NCBI RefSeq assembly: GCF_003086295.3
Contig: NC_092046.1
Span: 106,061,363 to 106,125,362, forward strand
Direction of reading: 5' to 3'
Origin: Arachis hypogaea
Lineage: Eukaryota > Streptophyta > Magnoliopsida > Fabales > Fabaceae
Length of the DNA: 64,000 bases
A program made the position numbers and the translations under genes. Below the pieces are notes generated by a model. The model had not been told where the DNA came from. It saw only the letters and a program-made list of their open reading frames with translations, and did no database searches. Shown piece after piece: positions 8,583 to 18,475 of this stretch; the stretch's first letter is position 1, and the number at the start of each line of letters is the position of its first letter.

Positions 8583-10214
8583 TGATAAATGATAATTTTG
8601 TGGTTTATCTTGTGCTTAATTTGGGGGATTTTATCACCTTTTTCCATATTTATTCAATGAAATAGCATGGTTTTGCAATTCTCCATTGATTTGTGCTTAA
8701 ATGTGAAAACATGCTTTTTAGGCCCTAAAATTGGTGATTTTAATTCACTTTAATTCCATTCAATGCATTAATATGTTTGTTGAGTGATTTTAGGATCATA
8801 AGGCAAGTATTGGATGGAAGAAGTGAGGAGAAAAGCATGCAAAGTGGGAGAACTCATGAAGAAATGAAGGAACCGTAAAGCTGTCAAGCCGACCTCTTTG
8901 CACTCAATTGACAATAACTTGAGCTACAGAGGTCCCAATGAGGCCGTTCTAGTTGCGTTGGAAAGCTAACATTCGGGGCTTCGAAATGATATAAAATTTG
9001 CTATATGTTGCTTCGCGTTTAGGGGCGCGCACATGCCATGTACGCGTGCGCGCCGATGGAGCACGTGGTTCATTAAAGAGAAATCGTGGCCAGCGATTTT
9101 GCAGCCCATTTTCGGCTCAATCTAACTCATTTCTGATGCTATTGAACCCAAGGATTGAGGGAGGAATGAACCAATTAGTCATAGTTTAGTTTTCATCATG
9201 TTTTAGGGTAGAATTCTAGAGAGAGAGGCTCTCTCCTCTCTCTAGATTTATGATAGCAATTAGGGTAAAGTTAGGTTAATCACTCTCAAATTCATCTTTC
9301 AATTCTTGTTTTGATTTCAATTCTCTTTACATTTTAGTGTTCTATTGTCTTTGATCTTGTAGTTTCTCTTGTTAATTTCTTATTTTTCTCTCTCTTATGT
9401 TGATGAACAATTGTTGGATCTTAATTTTCTTTAATGCAAATTTATGTTTCCATGTTCTTTTATGTTGATCTTGCTTGCTATTATTGATTTCTTGCTTATG
9501 ATAGTTATGAGTTTCCTTTTATTCTTGAATTTTATGATGTTTACTTTTCTTGCATTCTAGGTGTTTGATAAAATGTTTTCTCTAGTTTTTGAGTAGTTTC
9601 CTTCACTCTTGGCCTAGGTTAAGGGAATTGGGTGACCTTGAGTCATTGGGTCTCAACGATTTGGTGATTTGAGAATCCTTGGTGATCAATTTGATACTTA
9701 TTGACACCAACCCACTACTAATCTAATTAGTAGATAGGTTGGGACTTATGGGTTGATGTGATCAAGCCTATTTGACGTACCTCAAGCTTAGGAGTAGATA
9801 TTACATACTTAAAGCTTTTGGAGGTAGACTTAATAGGTTGGCCTCTCATAATTATCAATGTTATGGTTTGTTGACAAGGATGGTGATCTCAATTACCTAT
9901 GTCTAGCCAAGAGTACTTTTCTTTTATTTTATTAGTTCTTGCCATTTTACTTTCTTATCACTTAATTTTTCTTGCCATTTACTTTTCTTGCAAAAATATA
10001 AAACCCCATTGCATCTTCATAGCCAATAATTGAGCATTTCATTGCAATTCCTTGTGAGACGACCCAGAGTTCAAATACTTCGGTTAATTTTTATTTGGGG
10101 TTTGTTACATGTGACAACCAAATTAAATTTGATTTGAGGATTGACTATTGCTTTGGACTATACTAACAACGGAATTATTTTGTGGAATTCCGAACCGTTA
10201 AAATCCTTGTATCA
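8583..10214 (+). repeat. E2 5' LTR, 1632 bp
   Basis: Begins TGATAAATGATAATTTTG and ends GTATCA, followed by AATTAA and the PBS. It holds a CpG-rich patch (about 9018-9058), a CTAGAGAGAG inverted repeat (9216-9245) and a degenerate U5 stem-loop (about 10066-10083). It is a subfamily distinct from the 3' LTR. Confidence 0.8.
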
Positions 10215-10220
10215 AATTAA

Positions 10221-10238
10221 TGGCGCCGTTGCCGGGGA
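10221..10238 (+). promoter_or_regulatory. E2 primer binding site, tRNA-Asp
   Basis: TGGCGCCGTTGCCGGGGA, 6 nt after the LTR end. It is complementary to the 3' end of plant tRNA-Asp (CCCCGGCAACGGCGCCA) over 18 nt. It primes minus-strand DNA synthesis. Confidence 0.85.
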
Positions 10239-10369
10239 GTTGCAATGGTGTTACATTATTGGATATTGTGAATATTGTGAATATGTTTGCCTTTTACTTA
10301 TTTGTTAGTTTTTGTTAGCTTTAGGACTTTGTTGCTTATTTTTGCTAGCTTTTGTTTTTACTTGCTATT

Positions 10370-11127
10370 ATGAATTCTCACCACTTTGGCAATGAGTTTG
10401 GTTCAAATTATGTTGTAGGAAATGGGAGCTACAATGAGGATGTGCATCAAGGATGGAACAATCAAAGATGGGAGGAGCCTCAAGGGATTGATCAACCTTC
10501 TTGGCAACAACCTCCTCCGGTTTCTTATGGGTATAATTCTAATCCTAATGCATATCAATCTAATGGATGTGGTGACCCTTATTGTGATTGTCAACAACCA
10601 CCACCACATGCCTATGAACCACCCCCTCAACATGACTTTGAACCACCTTACTCACAAGCTCCCTACCACCAAACACCTCATTATGACCCCAACCCATATC
10701 CACCATACCAACCACCTTGTGAACCATGTGAACCATATGAAGAACCACCCCAATTCCACCACCAATACCCTCAAGAACCACCACCTCCATATTATCACCA
10801 AGATGAATCACCTCCCATGTATGATAACTTTCAACCACATAATGAATTTCCCTTTCCACCACAACCCTCCAAGGAAGAACACCCATATCCATCCATCCAA
10901 GAGCCAATGGATCATCTCAAGAAATAATGGATTGGCTTCAAGCAATAATCCGTCAAAAGGAGCAAGAGGAAGCCTAAAACAGTTATGAAGCTATCGAGGC
11001 TAACCTTGCAAAAATTAAAGCCAACTTGGACTCATGGGACTCATGCAATGAGAATTCATATTGTGTGAAATTCTATACCGACACGACAATTCTCTTTAAA
11101 TCACATACTCATGTATTGAATGATTGA
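10370..11127 (+). pseudogene. E2 proline-rich ORF, broken
   Basis: Start ATG 10370 (MNSHHFGNEFGSNYVVGN) is supported by the D homologue, which begins MNSHPFGYGFGSNYVIGN. The body is a Pro/Tyr/His/Gln-rich low-complexity domain (repeats like YEPPPQ and YQPPCEPCEPYEEPP) to TAA 10925-10927. In the next frame the protein continues (MDWLQAIIRQKEQEEA, then a stop, then NSYEAIEANLAKIKANLDSW) to TGA 11125-11127. D keeps a longer version. It stands where gag should be, right after the PBS, so it may be a gag-like protein peculiar to these elements. I do not recognise a domain. Confidence 0.6.
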
Positions 11128-11839
11128 ACCATATGCATTGAAACTTTTATACATGAAACCCCAAGAAAAAAAGGGGACAAAAAAAAAAGAGAGCAATGAA
11201 AGGGGACAAAAATGCCCTAAGACAAAGTACTAATAACAATGCATATGGGATGTGAATTGAAAAGAATGCATGAGTATGCAAAAAGTGAAGCTCATGGGTA
11301 GCTAGGTATTGTATTGTTGTTGTATAGGTTGTTCTATATATCTAGTGGGATCTTAGGTTAATCAATGACTCAAATTTTAAGCTCACTTGACCATATACAT
11401 CCTTACCTTCACCCTAGCCCCATTACAACCCATGAATAAGACCTCATGATACTTGTAAACATGTATTAAGTAATTGTTAATTGTTAGATGAAAGACAAAT
11501 CTTGGAAAGCATGATTAGGAGAGGATTGAGTCACGAACCCTATACACTCGAGCGAATAGAGTGGATACACTTCCGGTGAGGGTTTGATGCTCAACTCCTT
11601 GTTCCCGGCATTCACAAGCGTTCATCTAGCAAGATAATATGCACTTCATAGTAATATTCAAATTGGTAGGATTCGTGAACTACATATTATTTCTACCCCG
11701 TATGCTCATATGTGTTCTTGGAGGATAGATTTACCCTTGACCAAGTAGATAGATGATTTTACATTAGTTGCATGCATTCACTTAGAAAATTTGCATTTCA
11801 TAAACCCTTTCTTACCATGATCTTTGGTCTTTTTATTTT
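11128..11839 (+). other. E2 3' noncoding region
   Basis: No ORF. Contains two copies of AAAGGGGACAAAAA-type purine sequence near 11172-11212. Nothing else was recognised. Confidence 0.5.
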
Positions 11840-11877
11840 AAGCATGAGGACATGCTTGGTTTAAGTGTGGGGAGATT
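11840..11877 (+). other. Hairpin and polypurine tract next to the E2 3' LTR
   Basis: Perfect 7-bp stem AAGCATG, AGGA, CATGCTT (11840-11857). After 4 nt comes TAAGTGTGGGGAGATT (11862-11877), which abuts the LTR. This is the clearest example of the hairpin-tract module. Confidence 0.75.
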
Positions 11878-12180
11878 TGATAAACCCCAATTTTGTGATT
11901 TATATTGTATAGAATTTGGGGGTTTTATCAATATTTCTCACACTTATTCACAAGAATTGCATGGTTTTGTGTTTTCTTCCTAATTTTGCTTCATGATGAA
12001 AAACATGCTTATTTTGCCTTAGAATTACTACATTTTGATCCTCTTTTATTGCCATTCGATGCCGTGATGTATTTATTGAGTGATTTCAGGATTTATAGGA
12101 CAAGAATGGCCTAGAAGAGAGAAACAAAGCATGCACAGGAGGAAGGAACATGAAGATTTGGATTTTGGGAACTTCATCAT

Positions 12181-12356
12181 GGGCGCGCACGCGCACTTCA
12201 CGCGCACGCGTGGATGTGGATAGCTGGAAGCAATGCGCAAGGATGGACGCATCCGCGCAGATTATGAAAATCCACATCGGCGCGCACGCGTACATGGAGC
12301 GCACGCGTGGATCACAAAAGCAATCACCGCGCACGCACGCATGGCGCGTACGCGTG
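12181..12356. repeat. CpG-rich GCGCGCACGCG / ACGCGTGG word patch (E2 3' LTR)
   Basis: Within an AT-rich LTR this 175-bp patch holds repeated CGCG words near 12182, 12199, 12280, 12298, 12329 and 12343. Matching patches lie at 40910-41090, 49257-49432, 9018-9058, 29221-29530 and 56795-56960. CGCG boxes are known targets of plant CAMTA factors, but any binding here is speculation. Confidence 0.7.
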
Positions 12357-12534
12357 ATAAGCTGCACGTGACCTCATTAAAGGAAATCGTGCCTGGCGAT
12401 TTCTTAGGCTAAAGAGGCCCAAATTCAAGCTGTTTCTGCATGAAAAAGACCCAAGGATGCTAGGGGGAAAAGGGGGGATCATTCATTTTACACTTAGACA
12501 TAATTTTTAGCTAGTTTTTTTGGTTCTTGTTCTT

Positions 12535-12564
12535 CTAGAGAGAGAAACCCTTGTTCCTCTCTAG
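12535..12564 (+). other. CTAGAGAG leader hairpin
   Basis: CTAGAGAG (12535-12542) and CTCTCTAG (12557-12564) with a 14-nt loop. It is repeated in the E3 LTRs (near 41264 and 49606). In the E2 5' LTR it is CTAGAGAGAG/CTCTCTCTAG with 10 nt between (9216-9245). Confidence 0.55.
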
Positions 12565-13466
12565 ATCTAGCTTTGATTTGACCTTCCCTTGTTGAATTCT
12601 AAATTGGATCTTGTTAATTACTAGTTTTAATTATTTAATTTGAATTCCTTAGTATAATTTTGCTTAGATCTTGTGTTAGCTTTATAATTTCTTATCAATT
12701 GTCATTTATTACCCATTTCATGAATGTTGTGAATCTTGACTTGCTAATATTGCATTGATGATTTTTATGATTAATTGTGTTGTTTGAGTGATTGTATGTT
12801 GATAATTGTTAGTGGGTACTTGTAGTTCCAATTTAATTGCAAATTGAATATGTCTTTTGTTAATGCTTACCATGTGTTTGATGAAATGTTTCCTTTGATT
12901 ATGGAGTAGTTCTCTTTACTCTTGGCCTAGGCTAAGGGAATTGGGTAAACTTGAGTCATTGGATCTAATGGATTTGATGATTTAGGAACCCTTAGTGGTC
13001 AATTTGATAGCCATTGACACTAGCCTACTACTAGGTTAATTAGTAGTGAGGTTGGACCTTATGGGTTGATGTTGACTAAACCATTTAATATACTTCAAGT
13101 ATAGAAGTAGACTTAATGAGTTTGGTTCCTCATAATTGTCAAGATATAGTTGTTAGACAAGGATAGTAACCCCAATTCCCATGTCTAGCCAAGAGTTGCT
13201 TTTAGTATTCATATTTGAAAACCCAAAATTCCTAATGCTTTGTCTTAGTTATAGTTAATTGTTTAGTTTTAGAATAGAATTATATTGAATGTTATCTTGT
13301 TAGTTTGGAATTGCTCACATCTTGTTTTAGTTGTTTGAATTAGTTTCTTGCACTCCAAGATTACTTGCTTGTTAAGATTCCTAGTTTAATTTCTCGCTCA
13401 TGACTCACAACCTCAGAATTCTAACCAATGTTGATGCACATATTTTTCCATTCCTTGTGAGACGAC

Positions 13467-13486
13467 CCGAAGTTTGAATACTTCGG
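13467..13486 (+). other. U5 stem-loop of the E2 3' LTR
   Basis: CCGAAGT, loop TTGAAT, ACTTCGG: a perfect 7-bp stem 136 nt before the LTR end. It is preceded by CCTTGTGAGACGAC. Confidence 0.6.
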
Positions 13487-13622
13487 TTACTTTTATTGGG
13501 GTTGAACTTGTGACAACCAATTCCATTCTAAATTTGATTCGCGGATTATTTGTCGGTTGAGGGCTATACTTGCAACGCAAAAATCTTGTGAAATTCCTTA
13601 GCGACGGTACCCGTGTACATCA

Positions 13623-14919
13623 ATATGAAACAACAGATGATCACTTTCACAATTTTTAAGTTGGGCTTTCAGCTGCTTGTTTTCTTCAACAAGTTCAACA
13701 ACAGTTTCAGCCTCCCTTAATTTATCTTTGAGAAAACTATTTTCTGCTTTAAGAATGGTAATTTGTTGTTCAAGATCTTGGTTATCAAGCAAGAAGCATA
13801 TAATTTTTTCAGAAAGGTGGCCTTTCATAAGATGAAGAGCTTCAATATCAGGGTTATGAATGACTACCTGTTCAACGTGGTCAGCCACAAGACATGGTTG
13901 AGACTTGGTTTCTGATTCTTCATCATCTTCTGAATCGTTTTCCAGATCCTCCCAAGAAGCTATCTGACCTTTCTTCTTTCCTTTCTTTGGCTTCTCTTAT
14001 TTCTTCAACTTAGGGTAATCTGATTTGAAATGCCCAATTTCTTTGCAGTTGTAACATATCACCTTACTGAGATCTTTTCTTTGTTTCCTAGAGCTGCTTC
14101 CCTTGCTTCTCTCCTTAAACTTCACCATTTTCCTGAATTTTTTGGCAAACAACACAAATTCATTTTCAGAGGAATTATCACTGGATTCATCATCCAGGGG
14201 GTTAGTAACAGATGTAAAAGCAATTCCTTTCTTTTTTGAATCTTTTTTCAAATAAGTGTTTTCGAAAGCAAGTAAGTTTCCTCTCAAGTTATCATATGTC
14301 ATAGAATTAAGACCACTATTCTCAGATATTATCAATGCTTTTGTTTCCCACTCTTTAGTGAGACATCTTAGAACTCTCCTCACAAGCACAGAATCAGGAT
14401 ATGTAATTCCTATAGCATCCAAGCCAACAATGATAATGTTGAATCTTTTGAACATTTCATCTATTGATTCTCCTTCCTTCATTGAGACATTTCATATTCT
14501 CTGTTCAGCATGTCTATCCTGGTCTTCTTCACTATGGTGGTTCCTTCATGAGTGATTTGAAGTTTGTCCAAGATTTTCTCTGCCGTTGTACATCGTGACA
14601 CCCGTCGGTACTCCTCGAAACTGATAGCACAGTTGAGCAAGTTGACAGCCTTGGCATTGAGCTCCACCTTCTTTCTGTCTTCTTCAGTCCAGCTTGCTTC
14701 GGGTTTAAGAGAAACTACTCATTCAGCACTTGTGGTGGTTGGAAATTGAGGACCCTCCAAGATAATCTTCCAGAGCCTGTAGTCTACTGCTTGCACAAAG
14801 ATCTTCATTCTCTCCTTCCAATAGGTATAGTTTTTCTCATTGAAAAGAGGAGGTCTATTGCTTGACTGTCCTTCTGTCAGATTGTAAGACACCAGATTTG
14901 AGCCGCTATTTTCTGCCAT
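13623..14919 (-). pseudogene. Copia gag with UBN2-type domain and degenerate zinc knuckle
   Basis: Start ATG at 14919 (MAENSGSNLVSYNLTE), 7 nt from the T1 insertion. The N-terminal PPLFNEKNYTYWKERMKIF is the Copia gag signature. It is broken by TGA near 14719-14721, a 1-bp frameshift near 14485 and TAA near 13998. The middle is the UBN2-type helical region (LQITHEGTTIVKKTRID, then EGESIDEMFKRFNIII). The knuckle reads CYNCKEIGHFKSDYPK, with Tyr in place of the last Cys. The C-terminal part is coiled coil (DLEQQITILKAENSFLKDKL), a known trait of SIRE/Maximus gags. It stops abruptly at the E2 LTR. Confidence 0.8.
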
Positions 14920-14921
14920 CT

Positions 14922-14926
14922 GGATC
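14922..14926. other. T1 target-site duplication, left copy
   Basis: GGATC directly before the left T1 LTR. The same 5 bp follow the right LTR at 25556-25560. Confidence 0.9.
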
Positions 14927-15460
14927 TGTTCCGAGGGTTACCTGAAACTGTAGGTCGATCTCGGACGAGATCTTCTGTACTGGTCAGAGATGACGTGTCC
15001 GGTTGGTGGGTGGCGGCCGGAGCTGTTGTGTCCGACTTGTTGGACTGGCTATGCTGCTGATCCTTTGTCACCGGAGGGTGGTGGTACCTGCAAGGGACTC
15101 CGATGCTTAAGTTAGCAAGGGTATTAAGCAGGTTTTTATTAGAATCAGAGTATGAGTTATACTTGGGTGCTCCAGTGTATTTATAATGATGAGGAGTGAC
15201 CTTTCTGGAGATAAGATAATTATCTTATCTTATCTTATCTTTGGGTGAGGTCATCTTTTCTTCAAGGGAACCGCCCTTATCTCTATAGGCTTTGGGCTAC
15301 CTTTGGATTTGGGTCGTGTTCCTCTGTTCGGGCCCTTATTGGGCTTTTCTGGTGATTTGGCCGAGCTCTTTGAGAAGAGGTCGGATAGTCTGACCTGAAG
15401 AGGTCGGTCGACTTGTCGCTAAACATCCCGGGTCGGACAGCTCGACCCAGGGTATGAACA
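14927..15460 (-). repeat. T1 3' LTR, 534 bp
   Basis: In plus orientation TGTTCCGAGGG...GGGTATGAACA. It contains an inverted GATA cluster (15209-15240) and a TATA box (15178-15185) read on the minus strand. The same length as its partner supports a true LTR pair. Confidence 0.92.
15178..15240 (-). promoter_or_regulatory. T1 LTR promoter: GATA palindrome and TATA box
   Basis: TATAAATA on the minus strand (15185-15178). Upstream of it is a 22-bp palindrome of AGATAAGATAA and its reverse (15209-15230), extended by further TATCTTATCT. The palindrome also lies at 25304-25325, with degenerate forms in T2 (near 32479) and T3 (near 38175). I-box/GATA motifs are often light- or development-linked in plants. 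Function here is inferred. Confidence 0.6.
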
Positions 15461-15480
15461 ATGCCCCTGCTCGAGCTCGG
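15461..15480 (-). other. T1 polypurine tract
   Basis: On the minus strand GAGCAGGGGCATT directly precedes the 3' LTR. Same position in T2 (32706 on) and T3 (38423 on). Confidence 0.6.
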
Positions 15481-16523
15481 TCTTTCTTTTGAGGTCGAGT
15501 CTTTAGTTTTAGGATTTCGATCCTTCTTTGGTGAAGCCGAACTCGAGCATTTTGTCAACTTCTTCTTTGTAGAGTTTTCTTTTGAATGCGGAACATTTTT
15601 CCTTTGCTCTTTTTAAAATCGCACGTTTTTGCCTTCTTGTCTTGGAAATGTGCGAGGGTTTAATATCCTCATTAATTAGTTTTTAATGCCCCATTTCTCT
15701 TGCCTCTTTTATTTTGAACTTTACACAAAAATGGTTTTCTCTTCTCTGTAACTTCCCCCCTTTTCTCTCTATCTTTCTGATTTGCCTGAGCCTATTTCAC
15801 GCTTCTCTTCGTGGCATCATTGGTGGTTACTGGAGCTTCCTCTGTTTGAAAGGCAATTTCTGGATTTTGCGCCCCTTCGTCTTCAACTTTCTCGTCGCTT
15901 CCTCTTTCAGGTTGGTTCTTCTTTCTATTTCTTTCTTTCGCTTTTTGTTCTATCTTTGGCAAAGTTTCAATTTTGCTTGAATGTATGTTGGAAAGCTTGA
16001 ACCTTTTCGTTTTCTTGTGTTTGCTTCTCACTGCGGTGTATTTTTTTATCTTTTCTTCTGATGGTTAAGGCTTTTTCTAGGGCTTTACATGTTTGTTGCC
16101 TTACTATTTGATTTTGTAGTTTTGTTTGTTTCTGGAAAAAAGGTTGCGTCTTTGGTGACTTCCGCTTGGTATGTTTTGTTGCTTGGGAGTTCCTCTGCTT
16201 ATAGACTGAAACTATAGTTGAGGGATGGCTTCATTTTGGCTTTTTCTTTTCGGAGTGTTGATTGGAAGAGGGTTTTTATTTGTTTGGGGGATGTGTAGAT
16301 TTTCCTTGAGTCCTTGTTCTGTTATTGCCTCCAAAGGATGCCCCTGGATTTTTGGTGGGGGTCCTGGGGTTTCCTTTTGTTGCTTTGTCTGACTTCTTGA
16401 CACTTATGTGCTTTAGTTTGAGTTGTATCCATTTATGCCCGAGTTGCTCTCTTTAACTTGCCCGAGCTGTTTGATTAGTAACCCCCTTTTTCTTTTTTCT
16501 TACTGTAGGATTTTAGTTGACCC
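15481..16523 (+). promoter_or_regulatory. Leader and putative 5' UTR intron of the T1 antisense gene
   Basis: About 1 kb between the LTR and the antisense-gene ATG. A likely intron runs 15911-16508 (CAG then GTTGGT; TTACTGTAG at the acceptor). T2 (33185-33649) and T3 (38890-39526) have the same borders. Inside it all three copies keep GCCTCCAAAGGATGCCCCTGG-like sequence (near 16328). No clear TATA was found. Short hydrophobic frames here (15714-16000) lie across the intron and look spurious. Confidence 0.5.
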
Positions 16524-17316
16524 ATGTCGTCTCGCAAAAATATTGTCGAGACCTCTTCCAGAGTCTCCGAGGGCATGTCGGACTGGCTGGATTCCCTCGT
16601 GTTGATGTGTGTTTCTGTGGTAAATTCTGAATTCTGTGTGGAGCTGAGAAAGCATTACAGGATTTGTAGTAATCGGGAGTAGGAGAAAAATTATGAGCTA
16701 GTAGCACCTGATTCTGATGAAAGGGTCTGTTTCCCTACTTCGGTCCAGGGGGAACGTCCCTTCTTTTATGCCTATGACTATTTCTTCAGCTAAATGAACA
16801 TTACCTTTCCCTTTACTCCTTTTGAGACCAATTTGTTGTGGTCGTGCAATGTGTCTCCATCCCAACTCCATCCGAATTCATGGAGTTTTGTTAAGATTTT
16901 CCAGTTGTTGTGTCAGAAACTGGATGTTAAGCCTTCCCAAACTCTGTTTCTTTACCTTTTCGTTTTGACCAAGCCTGGAATTTCTGCCAAAAAGAAAGCT
17001 TCCTGGGTTTTTTTTTGGTCTGCCCAAGGAAAGAAAGTATTTTCGATGTATGATGAGTCTTTTAGAGACTTCAAGAATTATTTCTTTAAGGTTCGAGCTG
17101 TTGAAGGAGCTCGCCCCTTTTTTCTGGATGAGAATGACGAGCCCGCCTTTCCTTTAGGGTGGCAAAAGAATGTTGTGGTGTCGAGGTATACGTAGGAGAT
17201 GTTGGACGAGGTCGAACAGGCCTTTGTTAACGTGTTGGAGGAGAACTAGGGACAACCTCCTTATCTTGACACCAAAAGGTTTTTAGGGGATCCCTCGCTT
17301 CTTTGAGCTGAGCTGG
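16524..17316 (+). pseudogene. T1 antisense gene, exon 1 (putative gypsy-type transposon domain)
   Basis: ATG 16524 (MSSRKNIVETSSRV). In-frame stops at 16680, 16791, 17193 and near 17247 break it. The core IPFTPFETxLLWSCNVxPSQLHPNSWxFxKIFQ pattern with LFLYLFVLTKPG, then FDESFRDFKxYFFKVRxVEGARPFF, is the domain I know as 'putative gypsy type transposon' (Transposase_28). It is carried as an antisense extra ORF by Tat elements such as Grande. T2 and T3 copies align throughout. A donor GGGTAGTGG is at 17317. It runs opposite to gag-pol, so it needs its own promoter. Function unknown. Confidence 0.75.
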
Positions 17317-17417
17317 GTAGTGGTTGACTTATTTTGGTTTCGTTTTGTTTCATTTTTGTCGAGCTTGTTCTTTTTCTCTCAATTTTTAACTGGGTTTTTG
17401 CTGTGTTTTTTCCGGAG
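17317..17417 (+). other. Putative coding intron of the T1 antisense gene
   Basis: GT at 17317, AG at 17416-17417, 101 bp, T-rich. T3 has a 93-bp intron at 40324-40416 with the same GGTAGTGGT donor. In T2 the donor is mutated (AGATAGG). Confidence 0.5.
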
Positions 17418-18475
17418 ATGGTTAAAAACAATGATTCCATGAAGGCCTTCAAAAAGGCGAGGAAGGCGACCCTGCGGCCCTAAACATCTCAGCCAAGGTG
17501 GCTGGGAAAGGATCCTCTCATGTTTTACCAAAGCCCTTTGTACCGAGCTCTCTTAGACCGAGGAAGACGATTCCCACCCCTCGGGTTCATTTGGTCGATC
17601 CTCCACAGACTTCTGCTGCTACCTCTTCTCCTACCGGTGCTCCTTCTCTAAAAAAACAAAAAATAGCTGAGCCCTTTAACCTTGATGCCCCTGACTTTGA
17701 TGCTGTCGAGTTTGTGGACCAGCAAATCGGTCCTTATGGTGCTATCCCCATTGACGATGTTTCTCTTCTTTGCCATCTGGATTTTATTACTCGGAACAGC
17801 ATCAAGATGGCACACATGGGGGCGGCTTTATATCGGACTGCCCAAGATCTTCCCATTTATGCTACAAAGGCCTTTATGGAGGAGGCTAAGTTGGAGTTCG
17901 ACCGGATGAAGGGTTTAAAGGAGGAGCTCGAGGTGAAGGTGACCAAGTTGGAGAAAGAGCTGGAGGGTGAAAAAACTAGAGCTATTGCCTTGGCGGCTTC
18001 TGCAAAGTTAGCTGAAGATACAGTGTTGAAGTATAAAGAGAGCTATGTCACGACCTACAGGGAGATGATGCATCTCAAGGAGGATTTGGAGTCTGCCCGA
18101 GCTAGTTATGCCGAGCTCCAGGGTCATCTTGTGGGCAGTGTCAATGCTGCTTATGAGAATTTGAAGGATCAAGTTCGAGTCCTTGCGCCCAATCTCGACC
18201 TCTTTCTCTTCAGCTTGGACAAGATTGTGAAGGATGGTAAGATTGTCCCTAATGACCCTGATGATGATGATGACATCGAGACTCCTCCTGTGCCTACTAC
18301 CAAGGTCTTTGTTGCGCCGACTTTTTCAGCCCCTACAGTTGTTCATCCCGAGTCGGATCTTGATTGTCAAATCTTGAACCAGGATGATGGGACGGTGGAT
18401 GCGGTGCCCCTTCAGACTCGTCCTCCTTCACCCCGGGATGCTACAACTGGGAACTCTTTGGATCCTCTCTGACTT
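17418..18475 (+). pseudogene. T1 antisense gene, exon 2 (coiled-coil C-terminal part)
   Basis: Starts MVKNNDSMKAFKKARKAT, with a 1-bp frameshift near 17470, then open from 17498 to the stop at 18473-18475. Order: basic start, Pro/Ser-rich linker (17500-17660), a conserved block DAVEFVDQQIGPYGAIPIDD, then a long heptad-rich coiled coil with KYKESY (about 17880-18120), then an acidic run DDDDDIETPP (18258-18290) and a Pro/Thr tail ending GNSLDPL. T2 ends GANLDPL. The coiled coil suggests self-assembly. No enzymatic motif is visible. Confidence 0.7.

Larger units (their letters stand above)
8583..13622 (+). mobile_element. E2: non-autonomous LTR element with mismatched LTRs
   Basis: 5' LTR 8583-10214, tRNA-Asp PBS, one broken proline-rich ORF, hairpin and polypurine tract, 3' LTR 11878-13622. 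No protease, RT or integrase. The two LTRs are homologous but only roughly 75% alike by eye, while the 3' LTR is far closer to the E3 LTR. Flanks are CATAC on the left and ATATG on the right, so there is no target-site duplication. Recombination between two related elements explains this best. Confidence 0.75.
11878..13622 (+). repeat. E2 3' LTR, 1745 bp, TGATAAACCCC subfamily
   Basis: Starts TGATAAACCCC and ends GTGTACATCA. It is close (roughly 90% or more by eye) to the E3 LTR at 40606-42352. It includes a CpG-rich ACGCGT patch (12181-12356), a CTAGAGAG/CTCTCTAG hairpin (12535-12564) and a U5 stem-loop (13467-13486). The right flank is Copia gag. Confidence 0.85.
13623..14926 (-). mobile_element. 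Copia (SIRE-like) element, gag part
   Basis: Minus-strand Copia gag cut at 13622 by the E2 3' LTR and split at 14926 by T1. Its leader, PBS and 5' LTR resume at 25556-27279. The rest of the element (PR, INT, RT, RH) is missing from the window. Confidence 0.8.

Noticed and set aside
9216..9245. Rho-independent-type terminator from the CTAGAGAGAG inverted repeat
   Set aside because: The setting is a plant LTR, there is no following T run, and it is conserved as a leader hairpin.
10221..10238. tRNA-Asp-like sequence, also at 25003, 42359, 50703 and 59123
   Set aside because: Only the 18-nt 3' end complement is present, always next to an LTR end. These are primer binding sites, not tRNA genes.
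10403..10988. His/Met/Thr-rich and Ile-rich ORFs overlapping the proline-rich ORF, and similar ones at 31174-31513, 43694-44179 and 52039-52524
   Set aside because: Out-of-frame shadows of low-complexity coding sequence.
12150..12371. Arg/Thr/Ala-rich ORFs here and at 40878, 40942, 49156, 49289 and 29085-29549
   Set aside because: Composition artefacts of the CGCG word patches, read in arbitrary frames on both strands.
14877..15071. ORF MTKDQQHSQSNKSD in T1 LTRs, extending into gag at 25166-24795
   Set aside because: Its first part lies in the LTR and PBS. The gag start at 24980 is better supported, though an LTR-initiated longer gag cannot be fully excluded.
15714..16000. Hydrophobic, membrane-like short ORFs, also at 33035-33268, 33377-33622, 38773-38979 and 39047-39268
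   Set aside because: They lie in T-rich leader or intron DNA of the antisense gene and are not conserved as proteins among the three copies.
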